This document shows, piece after piece, positions 41,361-51,266 of a stretch of 64,000 nt of DNA (position 1 is its first letter; each line of letters starts with the position of its first letter). The stretch comes from Burkholderia sp. (GTDB taxonomy: Bacteria > Pseudomonadota > Gammaproteobacteria > Burkholderiales > Burkholderiaceae). A program made the translations under genes and the position numbers. Location of the stretch: contig JAIRVP010000056.1 of NCBI GenBank assembly GCA_031253835.1, positions 62,001 to 126,000 on the forward strand. The letters run 5' to 3'. The notes under the pieces were generated by a model, which saw only the letters and a program-made list of their open reading frames with translations, did not search any database and was not told the DNA's origin.

Positions 41361-42380
41361 CGCGCTGCCCGGCGCGAGCGTTTGAAGGAAATCGTCTACG
41401 GTCGGGTAGCGCAACGTCACGCACAATTCGGCCTTGAGCCGTGCGTTGGACAGGCGTCGCGACTCGCGCATGAACGACAGCAGCGTCGGTTCGAGCTGGC
41501 GCTCGGCGTCCGCGCGGCTGACGCGCGGCGGCCTCGGCAGGCCGAGCACCTGCGCGACCCGGTCGAAATACTCCCCCATCCGCAGTTCGCTGTCGTCCGA
41601 CGCGTGCACGGCGCGCGCCGGCCTGCCGCGCTCGGCCGCGCGGCGCAGGATCGCCGCGAGATCGTCCGCGTGGATGTGGTTCGTGTAGACGTCGTCGGCC
41701 GGCTCGAGCGCCGGCGTGCCGCGCTCGAGCCGCGCGACCGGCAGGCGGTTCGCCGCGTAGATCCCGGGAATGCGCACGATGCGCGCGGACAGCACGCCGC
41801 GCACCGTCGCCGCACGCAGTTGCCGCTCGGCCGACACGCGCCGGAACGCGCGCGGATTCGCGGGGCGCAGCGGGTGCGTTTCGTCGATGCGCGCGCCGCC
41901 GCAGTCGCCGTATACGCCCGTCGTGCTCGCGTAGACGAGCCTCGGCGCGCGAAGGCCGTCGGGTACAATACGCGCTCCCCGAACGGGTGCGCCGGCCTGC
42001 CGTGCAGCGGTGCGCAGCGTTCGGAGCCGGCCGACCGCCGGTGCCGGCGGAGTCGATGGCCGACGCGCGGGCACGGACGTTGCGGCGATCAGCGCACGCG
42101 TGCGCCGGTCGTCGCGGCCGTCGGATGGCGGCGGGGCGAGATGCAGGATCGTGCGGGCGAGGCCCGCGAGGCGGCCGAGCGTCGCCCGGCGGTCGAGGTC
42201 GCCGACGATCGGCGTCGCACCGGCGGCGCGCAGTTCGTCGCGGCGGGCCGGGTGGCTCGTCAGCGCGAAGATCCGCAGGTTGCGGCGCGCGTCACGCCAT
42301 TGCGCGACGCAGCGCATGCCGACGTCGCCGCAGCCGACGATCAGTGCGCGCGGCCGGCGCAGGATTCGTGTCGCGATCAT
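41343..42380 (-). CDS. NAD-dependent epimerase/dehydratase-like protein (YeeZ-type)
   Basis: This 345-residue extended-SDR protein has the nucleotide-binding start LIVGCGDVGMRC (residues 13-24) and the active-site-like stretch LVYASTTGVYGDCGG. It resembles YeeZ-like sugar-nucleotide epimerase relatives of unknown substrate. Between the two halves lies an Arg/Pro/Ala-rich insert of about 50 residues (roughly 100-145). It converges on a small membrane protein with an 18-base overlap. Confidence 0.82.
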   Translation of the reverse strand: MIATRILRRPRALIVGCGDVGMRCVAQWRDARRNLRIFALTSHPARRDELRAAGATPIVGDLDRRATLGRLAGLARTILHLAPPPSDGRDDRRTRALIAATSVPARRPSTPPAPAVGRLRTLRTAARQAGAPVRGARIVPDGLRAPRLVYASTTGVYGDCGGARIDETHPLRPANPRAFRRVSAERQLRAATVRGVLSARIVRIPGIYAANRLPVARLERGTPALEPADDVYTNHIHADDLAAILRRAAERGRPARAVHASDDSELRMGEYFDRVAQVLGLPRPPRVSRADAERQLEPTLLSFMRESRRLSNARLKAELCVTLRYPTVDDFLQTLAPGSASGQRR

Positions 42381-42487
42381 GTTGGTTGCGAAATCAGTAG
42401 CGGCCGTTGCGCGACGCGCAACGGTCTTGCATTGTAGCTGCCGTGCGCGACATGCACGGTCCCCACATTTTGTTCTAGTTTGGTTCT

Positions 42488-43519
42488 ATGGCATTCAACG
42501 TCACTCTCAAGCAAAGCGGCCGGCAATTCCAGGTCGAGTCGGACGAAACCGTGCTGGCGGCCGCGCTGCGCCAGAACGTCCATCTGCCGTACGGCTGCAA
42601 GAACGGCGCATGCGGCTCCTGCAAGGGCCAGATCGTGTCGGGCCAGATCGAACAGGGCCCGCACGCCGCGTCGGCACTGTCCAACGACGAACGCACGCGC
42701 GGCCTCGCGCTGCTGTGCTGCTCGAAGGCCCAGTGCGATCTCGAAATCGACGTGCGTGAAATCGCCGGCGTCGACGGCGTGCAGGTCAAGAAGCTGCCGT
42801 GCCGGATCGCCGCGCTCGAGCGCAAGGCCGACGACGTGATGGTCGTGAAGCTGCAGCTGCCCGCCAACGAGCGCCTGCAGTACCTCGCAGGCCAGTACGT
42901 CGAGTTCATCCTGAAGGACGGTTCGCGCCGCAGCTACTCGATGGCGAACGCGCCGCACGAGGAAGGCCCGATCGAGCTGCACATCCGCCACATGCCGGGC
43001 GGCAAGTTCACCGACCACGTGTTCGGCGCGATGAAGGAACGCGACATCCTGCGCTTCGAAGGCCCGCTCGGCACGTTCTTCCTGCGCGAGGATTCCGACA
43101 AGCCGATCGTGCTGCTCGCGTCGGGCACGGGCTTCGCGCCGATCAAGGCGATCATCGAGCACGTGAAGCACTCGGGCATCACGCGCCCGATGACGCTCTA
43201 CTGGGGCGCCCGCCGCAAGAAGGACATCTACCTCGACGAACTCGCCGAGCAGTGGGCGCGCGAGATCCCGAACTTCAGGTACGTGCCGGTGCTCTCCGAG
43301 CCCGACGCCGGCGATCAATGGACGGGCCGCACGGGCTTCGTCCATCGCGCGGTGATCGAGGACCTGCCCGATCTGTCGGGCCACCAGGTGTATGCCTGCG
43401 GCGCGCCGGTGATGGTCGAATCCGCACAGCGCGACTTCACGCAGCACCATGCGCTGCCGGCCGACGAGTTCTACGCGGACTCGTTCACGAGCGCCGCCGA
43501 TCTCGCGCATCCGGTCTGA
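42488..43519 (+). CDS. CDP-6-deoxy-delta-3,4-glucoseen reductase-like oxidoreductase
   Basis: This 343-residue reductase has a plant-type [2Fe-2S] ferredoxin domain first, with C37, C42, C45 (CKNGACGSC) and C77. An FAD-binding domain with RRSYSMANAP and an NAD-binding domain with SGTGFAPIKAI follow. The layout matches AscD and related electron-transfer reductases. In Burkholderia this ortholog is usually not in a sugar cluster, so its true partner is unclear. It stands before the argD-like gene with a 293-base gap. Confidence 0.86.
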   Translation: MAFNVTLKQSGRQFQVESDETVLAAALRQNVHLPYGCKNGACGSCKGQIVSGQIEQGPHAASALSNDERTRGLALLCCSKAQCDLEIDVREIAGVDGVQVKKLPCRIAALERKADDVMVVKLQLPANERLQYLAGQYVEFILKDGSRRSYSMANAPHEEGPIELHIRHMPGGKFTDHVFGAMKERDILRFEGPLGTFFLREDSDKPIVLLASGTGFAPIKAIIEHVKHSGITRPMTLYWGARRKKDIYLDELAEQWAREIPNFRYVPVLSEPDAGDQWTGRTGFVHRAVIEDLPDLSGHQVYACGAPVMVESAQRDFTQHHALPADEFYADSFTSAADLAHPV

Positions 43520-43746
43520 GCGCCGGGCGCGCCCGCGTCCCCCGCTGCCGCCACCGTGTCACATCCGTGGCATCGCGGCGGTTTACAGTGGGGCGCGGGA
43601 TGCCTTATGCTTGCGCACATGAACTGCTTCCTGTCCGCCCTTCGACGTCGCCGCTCGCCGCTCCGCCCGGATGCCGCAGGCTCGTCACGGACTCGCGCGT
43701 AACCCACACCGCTTCACCGGTTACGCACACGCTGTTCGAACCCACC

Positions 43747-43772
43747 AGCCACGGCCTTCCGTGGCTTTTTTA
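43747..43772 (+). terminator. Terminator or attenuator hairpin upstream of aminotransferase gene
   Basis: AGCCACGG and CCGTGGCT pair over a four-base loop and are followed by a T-run. It ends 41 bases before the ATG of the next gene, so it may be the terminator of the reductase gene or an attenuator of the aminotransferase. Confidence 0.8.
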
Positions 43773-43812
43773 TTGCCCGTTTCCCTTTCAACGTCCGCTG
43801 GAGTCTGCCGCC

Positions 43813-44997
43813 ATGCCCCTGAACGATTTTCCGATCGACTCGCTGATGTACATCACGAACCGCCCCGACATCGTGTTTACGCACGGCAAGGGCTCGTGGC
43901 TCTACGATCACACGGGCAAGCGCTATCTGGACTTCATCCAGGGCTGGGCCGTCAACAGCCTCGGCCACTGCAACGACGGTATCGTCGAAGCACTGAAAAC
44001 GCAGGCCGAAAAGCTGCTGAACCCGTCGCCGGCGTTCTACAACGAGCCGATGGCGAAGCTCGCGGGCCTGCTCACGCAGCACAGCGTGTTCGACAAGGTG
44101 TTCTTCACGAACAGCGGCGCAGAAGCGAACGAAGGCGCGATCAAGCTCGCGCGCAAGTGGGGCCGCAAGTTCAAGAACGGTGCGTACGAGATCATCACGT
44201 TCGACCACAGCTTCCACGGCCGCACGCTCGCGACGATGTCGGCCAGCGGCAAGCCGGGCTGGGACACGATCTACGCGCCGCAGGTGCCGGGTTTCCCGAA
44301 GGCCGAGCTGAACGACATCAACTCGGTCGAGAAGCTGATCACCGACAAGACCGTCGCCGTGATGCTCGAACCGATCCAGGGCGAAGGCGGCGTGATTCCG
44401 GCGACGCGCGAATTCATGCACGCGCTGCGCGCGCTGACGAAGCAGCACAACCTGCTGCTGATCGTCGATGAAGTGCAAAGCGGCTGCGGCCGCGCGGGCA
44501 CGCTGTTCGCGTACGAACTCGCGGGTATCGAGCCGGACGTCATGACGCTCGCGAAGGGCATCGGCGGCGGCGCGCCGCTCGGTGCGCTGCTGTCGAAGGC
44601 CGACGTCGCGGTATTCGAGGCCGGCGACCAGGGCGGCACCTACAACGGCAACCCGCTGATGACGGCGGTCGGCTATTCGGTGATCTCGCAACTCGTCGCG
44701 CCGGGCTTCCTCGAAGGCGTGCGCGAACGCGGCGAATACCTGAAGCGCAAGCTGCTCGAGCTGTCGGAAGAGCGCGGCTTCGAAGGCGAACGCGGTGAAG
44801 GCCTGCTGCGCGCGCTGCTGCTCGGCAAGGACATCGGCCCGCAGATCGTCGAGAAGGCGCGCGACATGCAGCCCGACGGCCTGCTGCTGAACGCCGCGCG
44901 GCCGAACCTGCTGCGCTTCATGCCCGCGCTGAACGTGACGACCGAGGAAATCGACCAGATGATGGCGATGCTGCGGTCGATCCTCGACACGCTCTAA
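43813..44997 (+). CDS. argD: Class III aminotransferase, acetylornithine type
   Basis: This 394-residue PLP enzyme of the acetylornithine/succinylornithine class has FFTNSGAEANEGAIKLARK at residues 97-115. Asp219 (IVDEVQSGCGRAG) holds the pyridine ring and Lys248 (TLAKGIGGG) is the PLP lysine. It is most likely the arginine-pathway ArgD, converting N-acetylglutamate semialdehyde to acetylornithine. The family has close paralogs, so the substrate is not certain. The ATG giving MPLNDFPID was chosen. Confidence 0.87.
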   Translation: MPLNDFPIDSLMYITNRPDIVFTHGKGSWLYDHTGKRYLDFIQGWAVNSLGHCNDGIVEALKTQAEKLLNPSPAFYNEPMAKLAGLLTQHSVFDKVFFTNSGAEANEGAIKLARKWGRKFKNGAYEIITFDHSFHGRTLATMSASGKPGWDTIYAPQVPGFPKAELNDINSVEKLITDKTVAVMLEPIQGEGGVIPATREFMHALRALTKQHNLLLIVDEVQSGCGRAGTLFAYELAGIEPDVMTLAKGIGGGAPLGALLSKADVAVFEAGDQGGTYNGNPLMTAVGYSVISQLVAPGFLEGVRERGEYLKRKLLELSEERGFEGERGEGLLRALLLGKDIGPQIVEKARDMQPDGLLLNAARPNLLRFMPALNVTTEEIDQMMAMLRSILDTL

Positions 44998-45010
44998 GGA
45001 GACCGCCGCG

Positions 45011-45466
45011 ATGGATGCCGCCGCCGATGCTGTCGCGATCCGCCCGTTCGAACGCGCCGACACCGTTGCCGTGCTCGCGGTATGGCGCGACGCGTTCCCG
45101 CAATACGAAGACGCCGATGCGCCGCCGCATCGCGATCCGCTGCGATCGATCGAGCTGAAGCTCGCGACGCAGCCGGAACTGTTCTTCGTCGCGACCAGCG
45201 GTGCGCGCATCGTCGGCACGCTGATGGCGGGTTTCGACGGCCATCGCGGCTGGCTCTACTCGTTCGGCGTCGCGAACGACGCGCGCCGGCTCGGTGTCGG
45301 CCGCGCGCTGATCGCGCACGCGGAAACTGCGCTCGCCGCGCGCGGCTGCCTGAAGATCAACCTGCAGGTCCTGCCCGGCAACGACGACGCGTGCCGCTTC
45401 TATGCGGCACTCGGCTATCGCGTCGAGGAGCGCATCTCGTTCGGCAAGACGCTGCCGGCTGCCTAA
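45011..45466 (+). CDS. GNAT acetyltransferase (YpeA-like)
   Basis: This 151-residue single GNAT domain has the acetyl-CoA loop RRLGVGRALI and the C-terminal FYAALGY typical of RimI/YpeA-like members. It begins 13 bases after the aminotransferase gene, in the same direction, so the two are likely one operon. Its acceptor substrate is unknown. Confidence 0.85.
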   Translation: MDAAADAVAIRPFERADTVAVLAVWRDAFPQYEDADAPPHRDPLRSIELKLATQPELFFVATSGARIVGTLMAGFDGHRGWLYSFGVANDARRLGVGRALIAHAETALAARGCLKINLQVLPGNDDACRFYAALGYRVEERISFGKTLPAA

Positions 45467-45490
45467 GACAGCCGCCGGCAACAGCCCTTT

Positions 45491-46168
45491 TCAGCGCGAG
45501 CGCGTGATCGGCCCCGCGCCCGGCAGCGGATTGCCGAGCGCGTCGGTCGGCACGGCCTGCTGCTCGAACGCCGCGAAATACGCGGCCCATTGCGTGGCGC
45601 TCACGCGCACGATCAGCGCACCGTCCTGCCACACGTCGTTGTGGTCGTTGTGGTCGTCGCCCGCGCGATGCAGGTAGTTCGGGCCCGTCGAGCCCTGGTT
45701 CATGTGCGTGTCGTGAATGCCGTTGCCTTCCGTGTAGGTGCGGCCGAACACGACGACGTCGAGCCCCTGCGACTGCGCGGCGTTCACGAGCCGCAGCAGC
45801 GACGGGATCGGCTCCGGATTCTCGGTGCCGTCCATCACCGCGCTCGCGCGCCACGCGCCCGTCTCGTTCAGGATGTCGCTGCGCAGGTAGTCGAGCGCGG
45901 GCAGCGCCGTCTGCCCCGTGAGGTCGGTGTAGCCTTCGGCCGCGGCCGCGAGCGTCTCGGTGACGGGATGGTGGAAATCGTAGACCAGCTTGTAGTTCAA
46001 CAAGTCGTCCGCATCGCTGGTGCCGACGTTGATCGCGACGTCCCAGTCGCCCGACGGCAGCGCCAGCGTCAGGTGGATGTGATACTGGATCTCGCTGCCA
46101 TGCGGCGAGCCCTTCAGCTTTGCCACCGATGTCACCTTCGCCTTCACGAAACCGTAGTCCAGACTCAT
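45491..46168 (-). CDS. DUF2278 protein
   Basis: This 225-residue protein is of the DUF2278 family. It starts MSLDYGFVKAKVTSVAK and has the conserved stretch VFGRTYTEGNGIHDTHMNQGS, followed by HRAGDDHNDHNDVWQDGAL. The several His and Asp residues could bind metal, but no activity is known. No signal peptide is present. It converges on the GNAT gene. Confidence 0.83.
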   Translation of the reverse strand: MSLDYGFVKAKVTSVAKLKGSPHGSEIQYHIHLTLALPSGDWDVAINVGTSDADDLLNYKLVYDFHHPVTETLAAAAEGYTDLTGQTALPALDYLRSDILNETGAWRASAVMDGTENPEPIPSLLRLVNAAQSQGLDVVVFGRTYTEGNGIHDTHMNQGSTGPNYLHRAGDDHNDHNDVWQDGALIVRVSATQWAAYFAAFEQQAVPTDALGNPLPGAGPITRSR

Positions 46169-46351
46169 GCGTGCTCTCCGTGTTCGGATCGGCCGTCGAT
46201 ACTACGCGGCCCGTGTGTCGGTTTGCAGGCGGCCGGCATCGAACCACCTGCCGGCGGCCTGCGTTCCACCCTTCCCGCGCCGCATGCGCGGCGCGACAGT
46301 CGAATGGAGTCGCGTCCACGCGCACAGTTCGGCACGAATCGCACAACACGT

Positions 46352-46387
46352 AAAAAAAGGCTGTCACGGCATCCCGTGACAGCCTTT
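46352..46387 (-). terminator. Terminator of the liv operon
   Basis: On the minus strand, AAAGGCTGTCACGG and CCGTGACAGCCTTT pair over a short loop and a seven-T run follows. It lies 68 bases after the end of livF. Confidence 0.9.
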
Positions 46388-46454
46388 CGAAAGCCCTGGT
46401 GCGACGCGCGCGGCATGTGCCGCCGCGCGTCACCGGGCCCGCTCATCCACTCGC

Positions 46455-47170
<716 letters not shown>

Positions 47171-47171
<1 letters not shown>

Positions 47172-47947
47172 CAGTGCACCCCTGCGCCGAGATATGCCTC
47201 AATCACCTTCGGATTCTTCTGCACGTCCTGCGGCAGACCCTCGGCGATCACCTTGCCGTAATCGAGCACCGTCATCCGGTTGCACAGCCCCATCACGAGC
47301 TTCACGTCGTGCTCGATCAGGAGAATCGTGCGGCCGTCCGAGCGGATCTTGTCGAGCAGGCGCGTGAGTTCGACCTTCTCGGTCGCGTTCATCCCGGCCG
47401 CCGGCTCGTCGAGCGCGAGCAGCTTCGGGTCGGTCGCCAGTGCGCGCGCGATCTCGAGACGGCGCTGGTGGCCGTACGACAGGTTGCGCGACGTGTAGTC
47501 CGCGTACTGCAGCACGCCCACGTATTCGAGCAGCTCGATCGCGCGTTCCTTGATCTCGCGCTCTTCCTGGCGCTCGGCCGGCGTCTGGAACACCGCGCCG
47601 AGCAGCCCGTGCTTGGTGCGCACGTGGCGGCCCACCATCACGTTCTCGAGCGCCGTCATCCCGCCGAACAGGCGGATGTTCTGGAACGTGCGCGCGATGC
47701 CGGCCTTGGCCACCTGGTGCACGGCCGTCGGCGTGTAGTTCGTGCCGTCCAGCTTGAAGTCGCCGGAGTCGGGCGTGTAGAGGCCCGTGATCACGTTGAA
47801 GAACGTCGTCTTGCCGGCGCCGTTCGGGCCGATCAGGCCGTAGATCTCGCCTTCCTTGATCTGCAGGCCGACGTCGGACAGTGCCTGCAGGCCGCCGAAG
47901 CGTTTGTTCACGCCCTGCACGGACAGTCGGATTTGCTTGTCGCTCAT
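47171..47947 (-). CDS. livG: Branched-chain amino acid ABC transporter ATP-binding protein LivG
   Basis: This 258-residue LivG-type ATPase has Walker A GPNGAGKTT, the signature LSYGHQRRLEIARAL and Walker B LLALDEPAAGMN. The LSYGHQRR variant signature is characteristic of LivG. It is encoded between livM (24 bases) and livF (overlap). Confidence 0.95.
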
Positions 47948-47971
47948 GTGGATATCCCCTGTGTCCGTTGG

Positions 47972-49141
47972 TTAAGCACGCACCGGCTTCTTGCTGTTGC
48001 GCTTCGCCAGTTTCGCGATCTTGTCCTCATGCTTCGGCGCGGGCCACAGGCCTTCCGAGCGGTACAGCATGATGACGACCATCGCGAGGCCGTACAGCGC
48101 CTGACGGATCACTTCCGTATCGACGATGTCGTGGCCGAACAGCGCGTGCTGCAACGGGCTCATCGTCGAGCGCAGGAATTCCGGGAAGATCGCGAGCAGC
48201 ACCGCGCCGAGGATCACGCCCGGGATGTGGCCCATGCCGCCGAGCACCACGCACGCCAGCACGACGATCGATTCCCAGAACGTGAACGATTCCGGCGACA
48301 CGAAGCCCTGGAACGAACCGAACATCGCACCCGACAGGCCGCCGAACGACGCGCCCATCGCGAATGCGAGCAGCTTCACGTTGCGGGTGTTGATGCCCAT
48401 CGCCTTCGCCGCGATCTCGTCTTCGCGGATCGCCGCCCATGCGCGGCCGATACGCGAGTGCTGCAGGCGCGTACACACCCAGATCACCAGCAGCGAGCAC
48501 AGCACGAACAGGTAGTAGTACATGTAGACCGACGGCAGCTGGATCCCGAACAGCGAGTGCGTCTGCGCGAGGCTGAAGTCGCCGATGTGCACCGGATCGA
48601 TGCCCGTGATCCCCTTCGGGCCGTTGGTGATGTTCACCGGACGGTCGAGGTTGTTCATGAAGATCCGGACGATTTCACCGAAGCCGAGCGTCACGATCGC
48701 GAGGTAGTCGCCGCGCAGGCGCAGCGTCGGCGCGCCGAGCAGGATCCCGAAGGTCGCCGCCAGCGCCATCGCGATCGGCACGATGATCAGGAACGGGATG
48801 TGCAGGCCGTTCGGCGCGAGCGCCGCGATCCACTCGAACTGCGAGCTCAGGTGCGGCGAGCTCAGCAAGGCCGCCGTGTACGCGCCCACCGCGTAGAACG
48901 CGATGTAGCCGAGGTCGAGCAGGCCGGCGAAGCCGACCACCACGTTCAGGCCGAGCGCGAGCATCACGTACAGCATCGCGAAGTCGAGCACGCGGACCCA
49001 GTAGTTGCCGCCGGCCGAGCCGATGATGATCGGTGCGGCGATCACGAACACCGCGGTCAGGAGGCCGATGATGACGGTCTTGGCGGTGTTGCGCTCTTCG
49101 ACGAGCGACGTCGAGGATTCGATCGGTTGAATGGATGTCAT
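47972..49141 (-). CDS. livM: Branched-chain amino acid ABC transporter permease LivM
   Basis: This 389-residue permease has about ten membrane helices with LivM landmarks: GLNVVVGFAGLLDLGYIAFYAVGAY, GAPTLRLRGDYLAIVTLGFGEI, and RAWAAIREDEIAAKAMGI (the ABC-coupling loop). Near the N-terminus about 20 cytosolic residues precede the first helix. It follows livH after 18 bases. Confidence 0.95.
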   Translation of the reverse strand: MTSIQPIESSTSLVEERNTAKTVIIGLLTAVFVIAAPIIIGSAGGNYWVRVLDFAMLYVMLALGLNVVVGFAGLLDLGYIAFYAVGAYTAALLSSPHLSSQFEWIAALAPNGLHIPFLIIVPIAMALAATFGILLGAPTLRLRGDYLAIVTLGFGEIVRIFMNNLDRPVNITNGPKGITGIDPVHIGDFSLAQTHSLFGIQLPSVYMYYYLFVLCSLLVIWVCTRLQHSRIGRAWAAIREDEIAAKAMGINTRNVKLLAFAMGASFGGLSGAMFGSFQGFVSPESFTFWESIVVLACVVLGGMGHIPGVILGAVLLAIFPEFLRSTMSPLQHALFGHDIVDTEVIRQALYGLAMVVIMLYRSEGLWPAPKHEDKIAKLAKRNSKKPVRA

Positions 49142-49159
49142 GTTGTTTGCTCCCTTCCG

Positions 49160-50110
49160 TTACGCGCGATCCGCGACCCGTTCGCCCAGCAGGCCCGACG
49201 GACGGAACACCAGCACGATGATCAGCACGATGAACGCGAACACGTCCTGGTAGTTGCTGCCGAACACGCCGCCCGTAAGGTTGCCGATGTAGCCGGCCCC
49301 GAGCTGCTCGATCAGGCCGAGCAGCACGCCGCCGACCATCGCACCGCCGAGGTTGCCGATCCCGCCGAGCACCGCGGCCGTGAACGCCTTCATGCCGGGG
49401 ATGAAACCCATGTAGAAGTGCACGTTGCCGTATTCGGACGCGATCATCACGCCGGCCAGTGCCGCGAGTGCGGAGCCGATCATGAACGTCGCCGAAATCA
49501 CGAAGTTCGGGTTCACGCCCATCAGGCTGGCCGTATTCGGGCTTTCGGCGATCGCGCGCATCGCGCGGCCGAGCTTGGTCTTGTGCACGAGCAGCAAGAG
49601 GCCTGCCATCACGATGAACGCGACGGCGATGATCACGATTTCAGTGACCGAGATCACGGCGCCGGGCGTCGTGTCGGTGGCCTTGATCACGTTGATCGGG
49701 TCGGTCGGCAGCAATTGCGGGAACGGCAGCGGGTTGCGCGACCAGATGATCATCGCAGCCGTCTGCAGCAGGATCGACACGCCGATCGCGGTGATCAGCG
49801 GGGCGAGGCGCGGTGCGCGGCGCAGCGGCCGGTATGCGACGCGTTCGATCGTGAAGCCGACGAACGCACAGACGACCGCGGCGATGCCCAGGCCGATCGT
49901 CAGCGTCGCAACGTTGCCGAGTCCGGGGAAATGGTTCTGCAGCACGGTGATGGCAGACAGGGCGACCATCGCGCCGATCATCAGCACGTCGCCGTGCGCG
50001 AAGTTGATGATGCCGAGAATGCCGTACACCATCGTGTAGCCCAACGCGATGATGGCGTAGACACTGCCGAGCACCAGCCCGTTGAGAACCTGCTGGACGA
50101 AAATATCCAT
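49160..50110 (-). CDS. livH: Branched-chain amino acid ABC transporter permease LivH
   Basis: This 316-residue permease has LivH landmarks NGLVLGSVYAIIALGYTMVYG, IINFAHGDVLMIGA and RAMRAIAESPNTASLMGVN. It forms the transmembrane pore with LivM. It is the first intact gene of the liv operon. The binding-protein position directly upstream (livK) holds only a decayed gene. Confidence 0.95.
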   Translation of the reverse strand: MDIFVQQVLNGLVLGSVYAIIALGYTMVYGILGIINFAHGDVLMIGAMVALSAITVLQNHFPGLGNVATLTIGLGIAAVVCAFVGFTIERVAYRPLRRAPRLAPLITAIGVSILLQTAAMIIWSRNPLPFPQLLPTDPINVIKATDTTPGAVISVTEIVIIAVAFIVMAGLLLLVHKTKLGRAMRAIAESPNTASLMGVNPNFVISATFMIGSALAALAGVMIASEYGNVHFYMGFIPGMKAFTAAVLGGIGNLGGAMVGGVLLGLIEQLGAGYIGNLTGGVFGSNYQDVFAFIVLIIVLVFRPSGLLGERVADRA

Positions 50111-50275
50111 TTAAAGCTCCTTGGCCCGTGCTGCCGGAGGACGTTGCGCCCCGCGGGTAAGCGAGGAATCGCGCCTTCTCGGCGACACTGCGGGTACTAG
50201 TCGATACCGGTAAGGGTGGATCGTCCCGGCGCGCGCCGCCCGGCCTGTACGGCCGGACCTGCCGCCGGAGCGGAT

Positions 50276-50308
50276 ACAAAAACGGCACCGCACTGTCCCG
50301 GTGCCGTC
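50276..50308 (-). terminator. Terminator after decayed livK
   Basis: On the minus strand, ACGGCACCG and CGGTGCCGT pair and are followed by TTTTTG. It would normally separate livK from livHMGF. Confidence 0.85.
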
Positions 50309-50321
50309 ATGAGTCCCGTCG

Positions 50322-50996
50322 CTAAATCGTCACGACATCGAGGACGGTGTTCGTAGCCTCCTTGAAGTCGTGGAGCAGCATGCCGAGACGGCCTTCGTCC
50401 GGTTTCCCGGCATCCGTGCCTTGGCCCGTCCCGCGCGGCGCAAGCGCCGCACCCGGACGGATCGGATTCCGCGCCGCGCCGCCCGTCAGGGCATGGCGGA
50501 AGCCGCACCCGACATTCGTCAGGACTGCGTCGGAATCCATCGTACGAACCAGACCGCGCGCCATGACCCGACCGGTCGTGGCGGCACGCTGTTTCATCGA
50601 ATTGAAATGAAGGGGGGCCGGTGACATCCGCGCGCTGCCTGCAGCGCCGCGACCGGCCGGCATCCGTCGATCGGCGCGCACGGTCACCGTCGCGCCACGA
50701 TCGGCGGCTTGCTGCGACGCAACCGGCATGCCTGCTGCCGAGCCGTTCGCCAGGCCAAGCGCGTTGATTTCGTCAATCGTCAAACGTGCCCCGTATTCCT
50801 TGTCGTTGCCCAATTGCGCGATACGGCACGCCGGTGGCGCCGCACGACCGGTTCCGGCGACGCGCACGCCGCTGGCCGGCGGTGCCGCGAACACCGCAGC
50901 CTCCCTGCCCGCCCCGTCGTCGCTCTTTTTGCTGCATCCGGCAAGCATTGCAACCGGTGCGGCGACGGACTCGGCGTAAGCCAACTTCACATGCAT
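50322..50996 (-). pseudogene. Decayed livK (branched-chain amino acid binding protein)
   Basis: The 224-codon frame begins like a LivK preprotein (MHVKLAYAESVAAPVAMLAGCSKK). It continues with GARLTIDEINALGLA, as in the N-terminal lobe, and ends DFKEATNTVLDVVTI, similar to the LivK ending DFKDGKKTVLDVV. The central two-thirds of a normal protein of about 380 residues is missing or scrambled into Arg/Ala/Gly-rich sequence without domain character. The ribosome site GGGAG and the downstream terminator are preserved. The frame is open, so a short product could still be made, but it cannot fold as a binding protein. Confidence 0.75.
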
Positions 50997-51210
50997 TGAA
51001 TGGTCTCCCGCGCCTTGCCAAAACCCGATTTCAAAGCCATTCCGGCTTGAAAACGGGCGCATTGTAACTCCATTTATAGGACGCCAATAATCCTGATTCG
51101 ATGGGGTTTTCCTGCATTGCAACCAATTTTGAGAGACGGTTAGGAACGCTCGGAGCAACCGGGTTGCACCATGAGCGTGAATAATGGTTGCGATTACAAT
51201 TTCGAGACAC

Positions 51211-51240
51211 AAAAAAAAGCGCGCCGGGAGGCGCGCTTTT
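51211..51240 (-). terminator. Terminator after ispH
   Basis: On the minus strand, AAAAGCGCGCC and GGCGCGCTTTT pair and are followed by an eight-T run, 27 bases after the ispH stop. Confidence 0.92.
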
Positions 51241-51266
51241 GGTGTTCCGCGGGTGCGATGCGGCAA

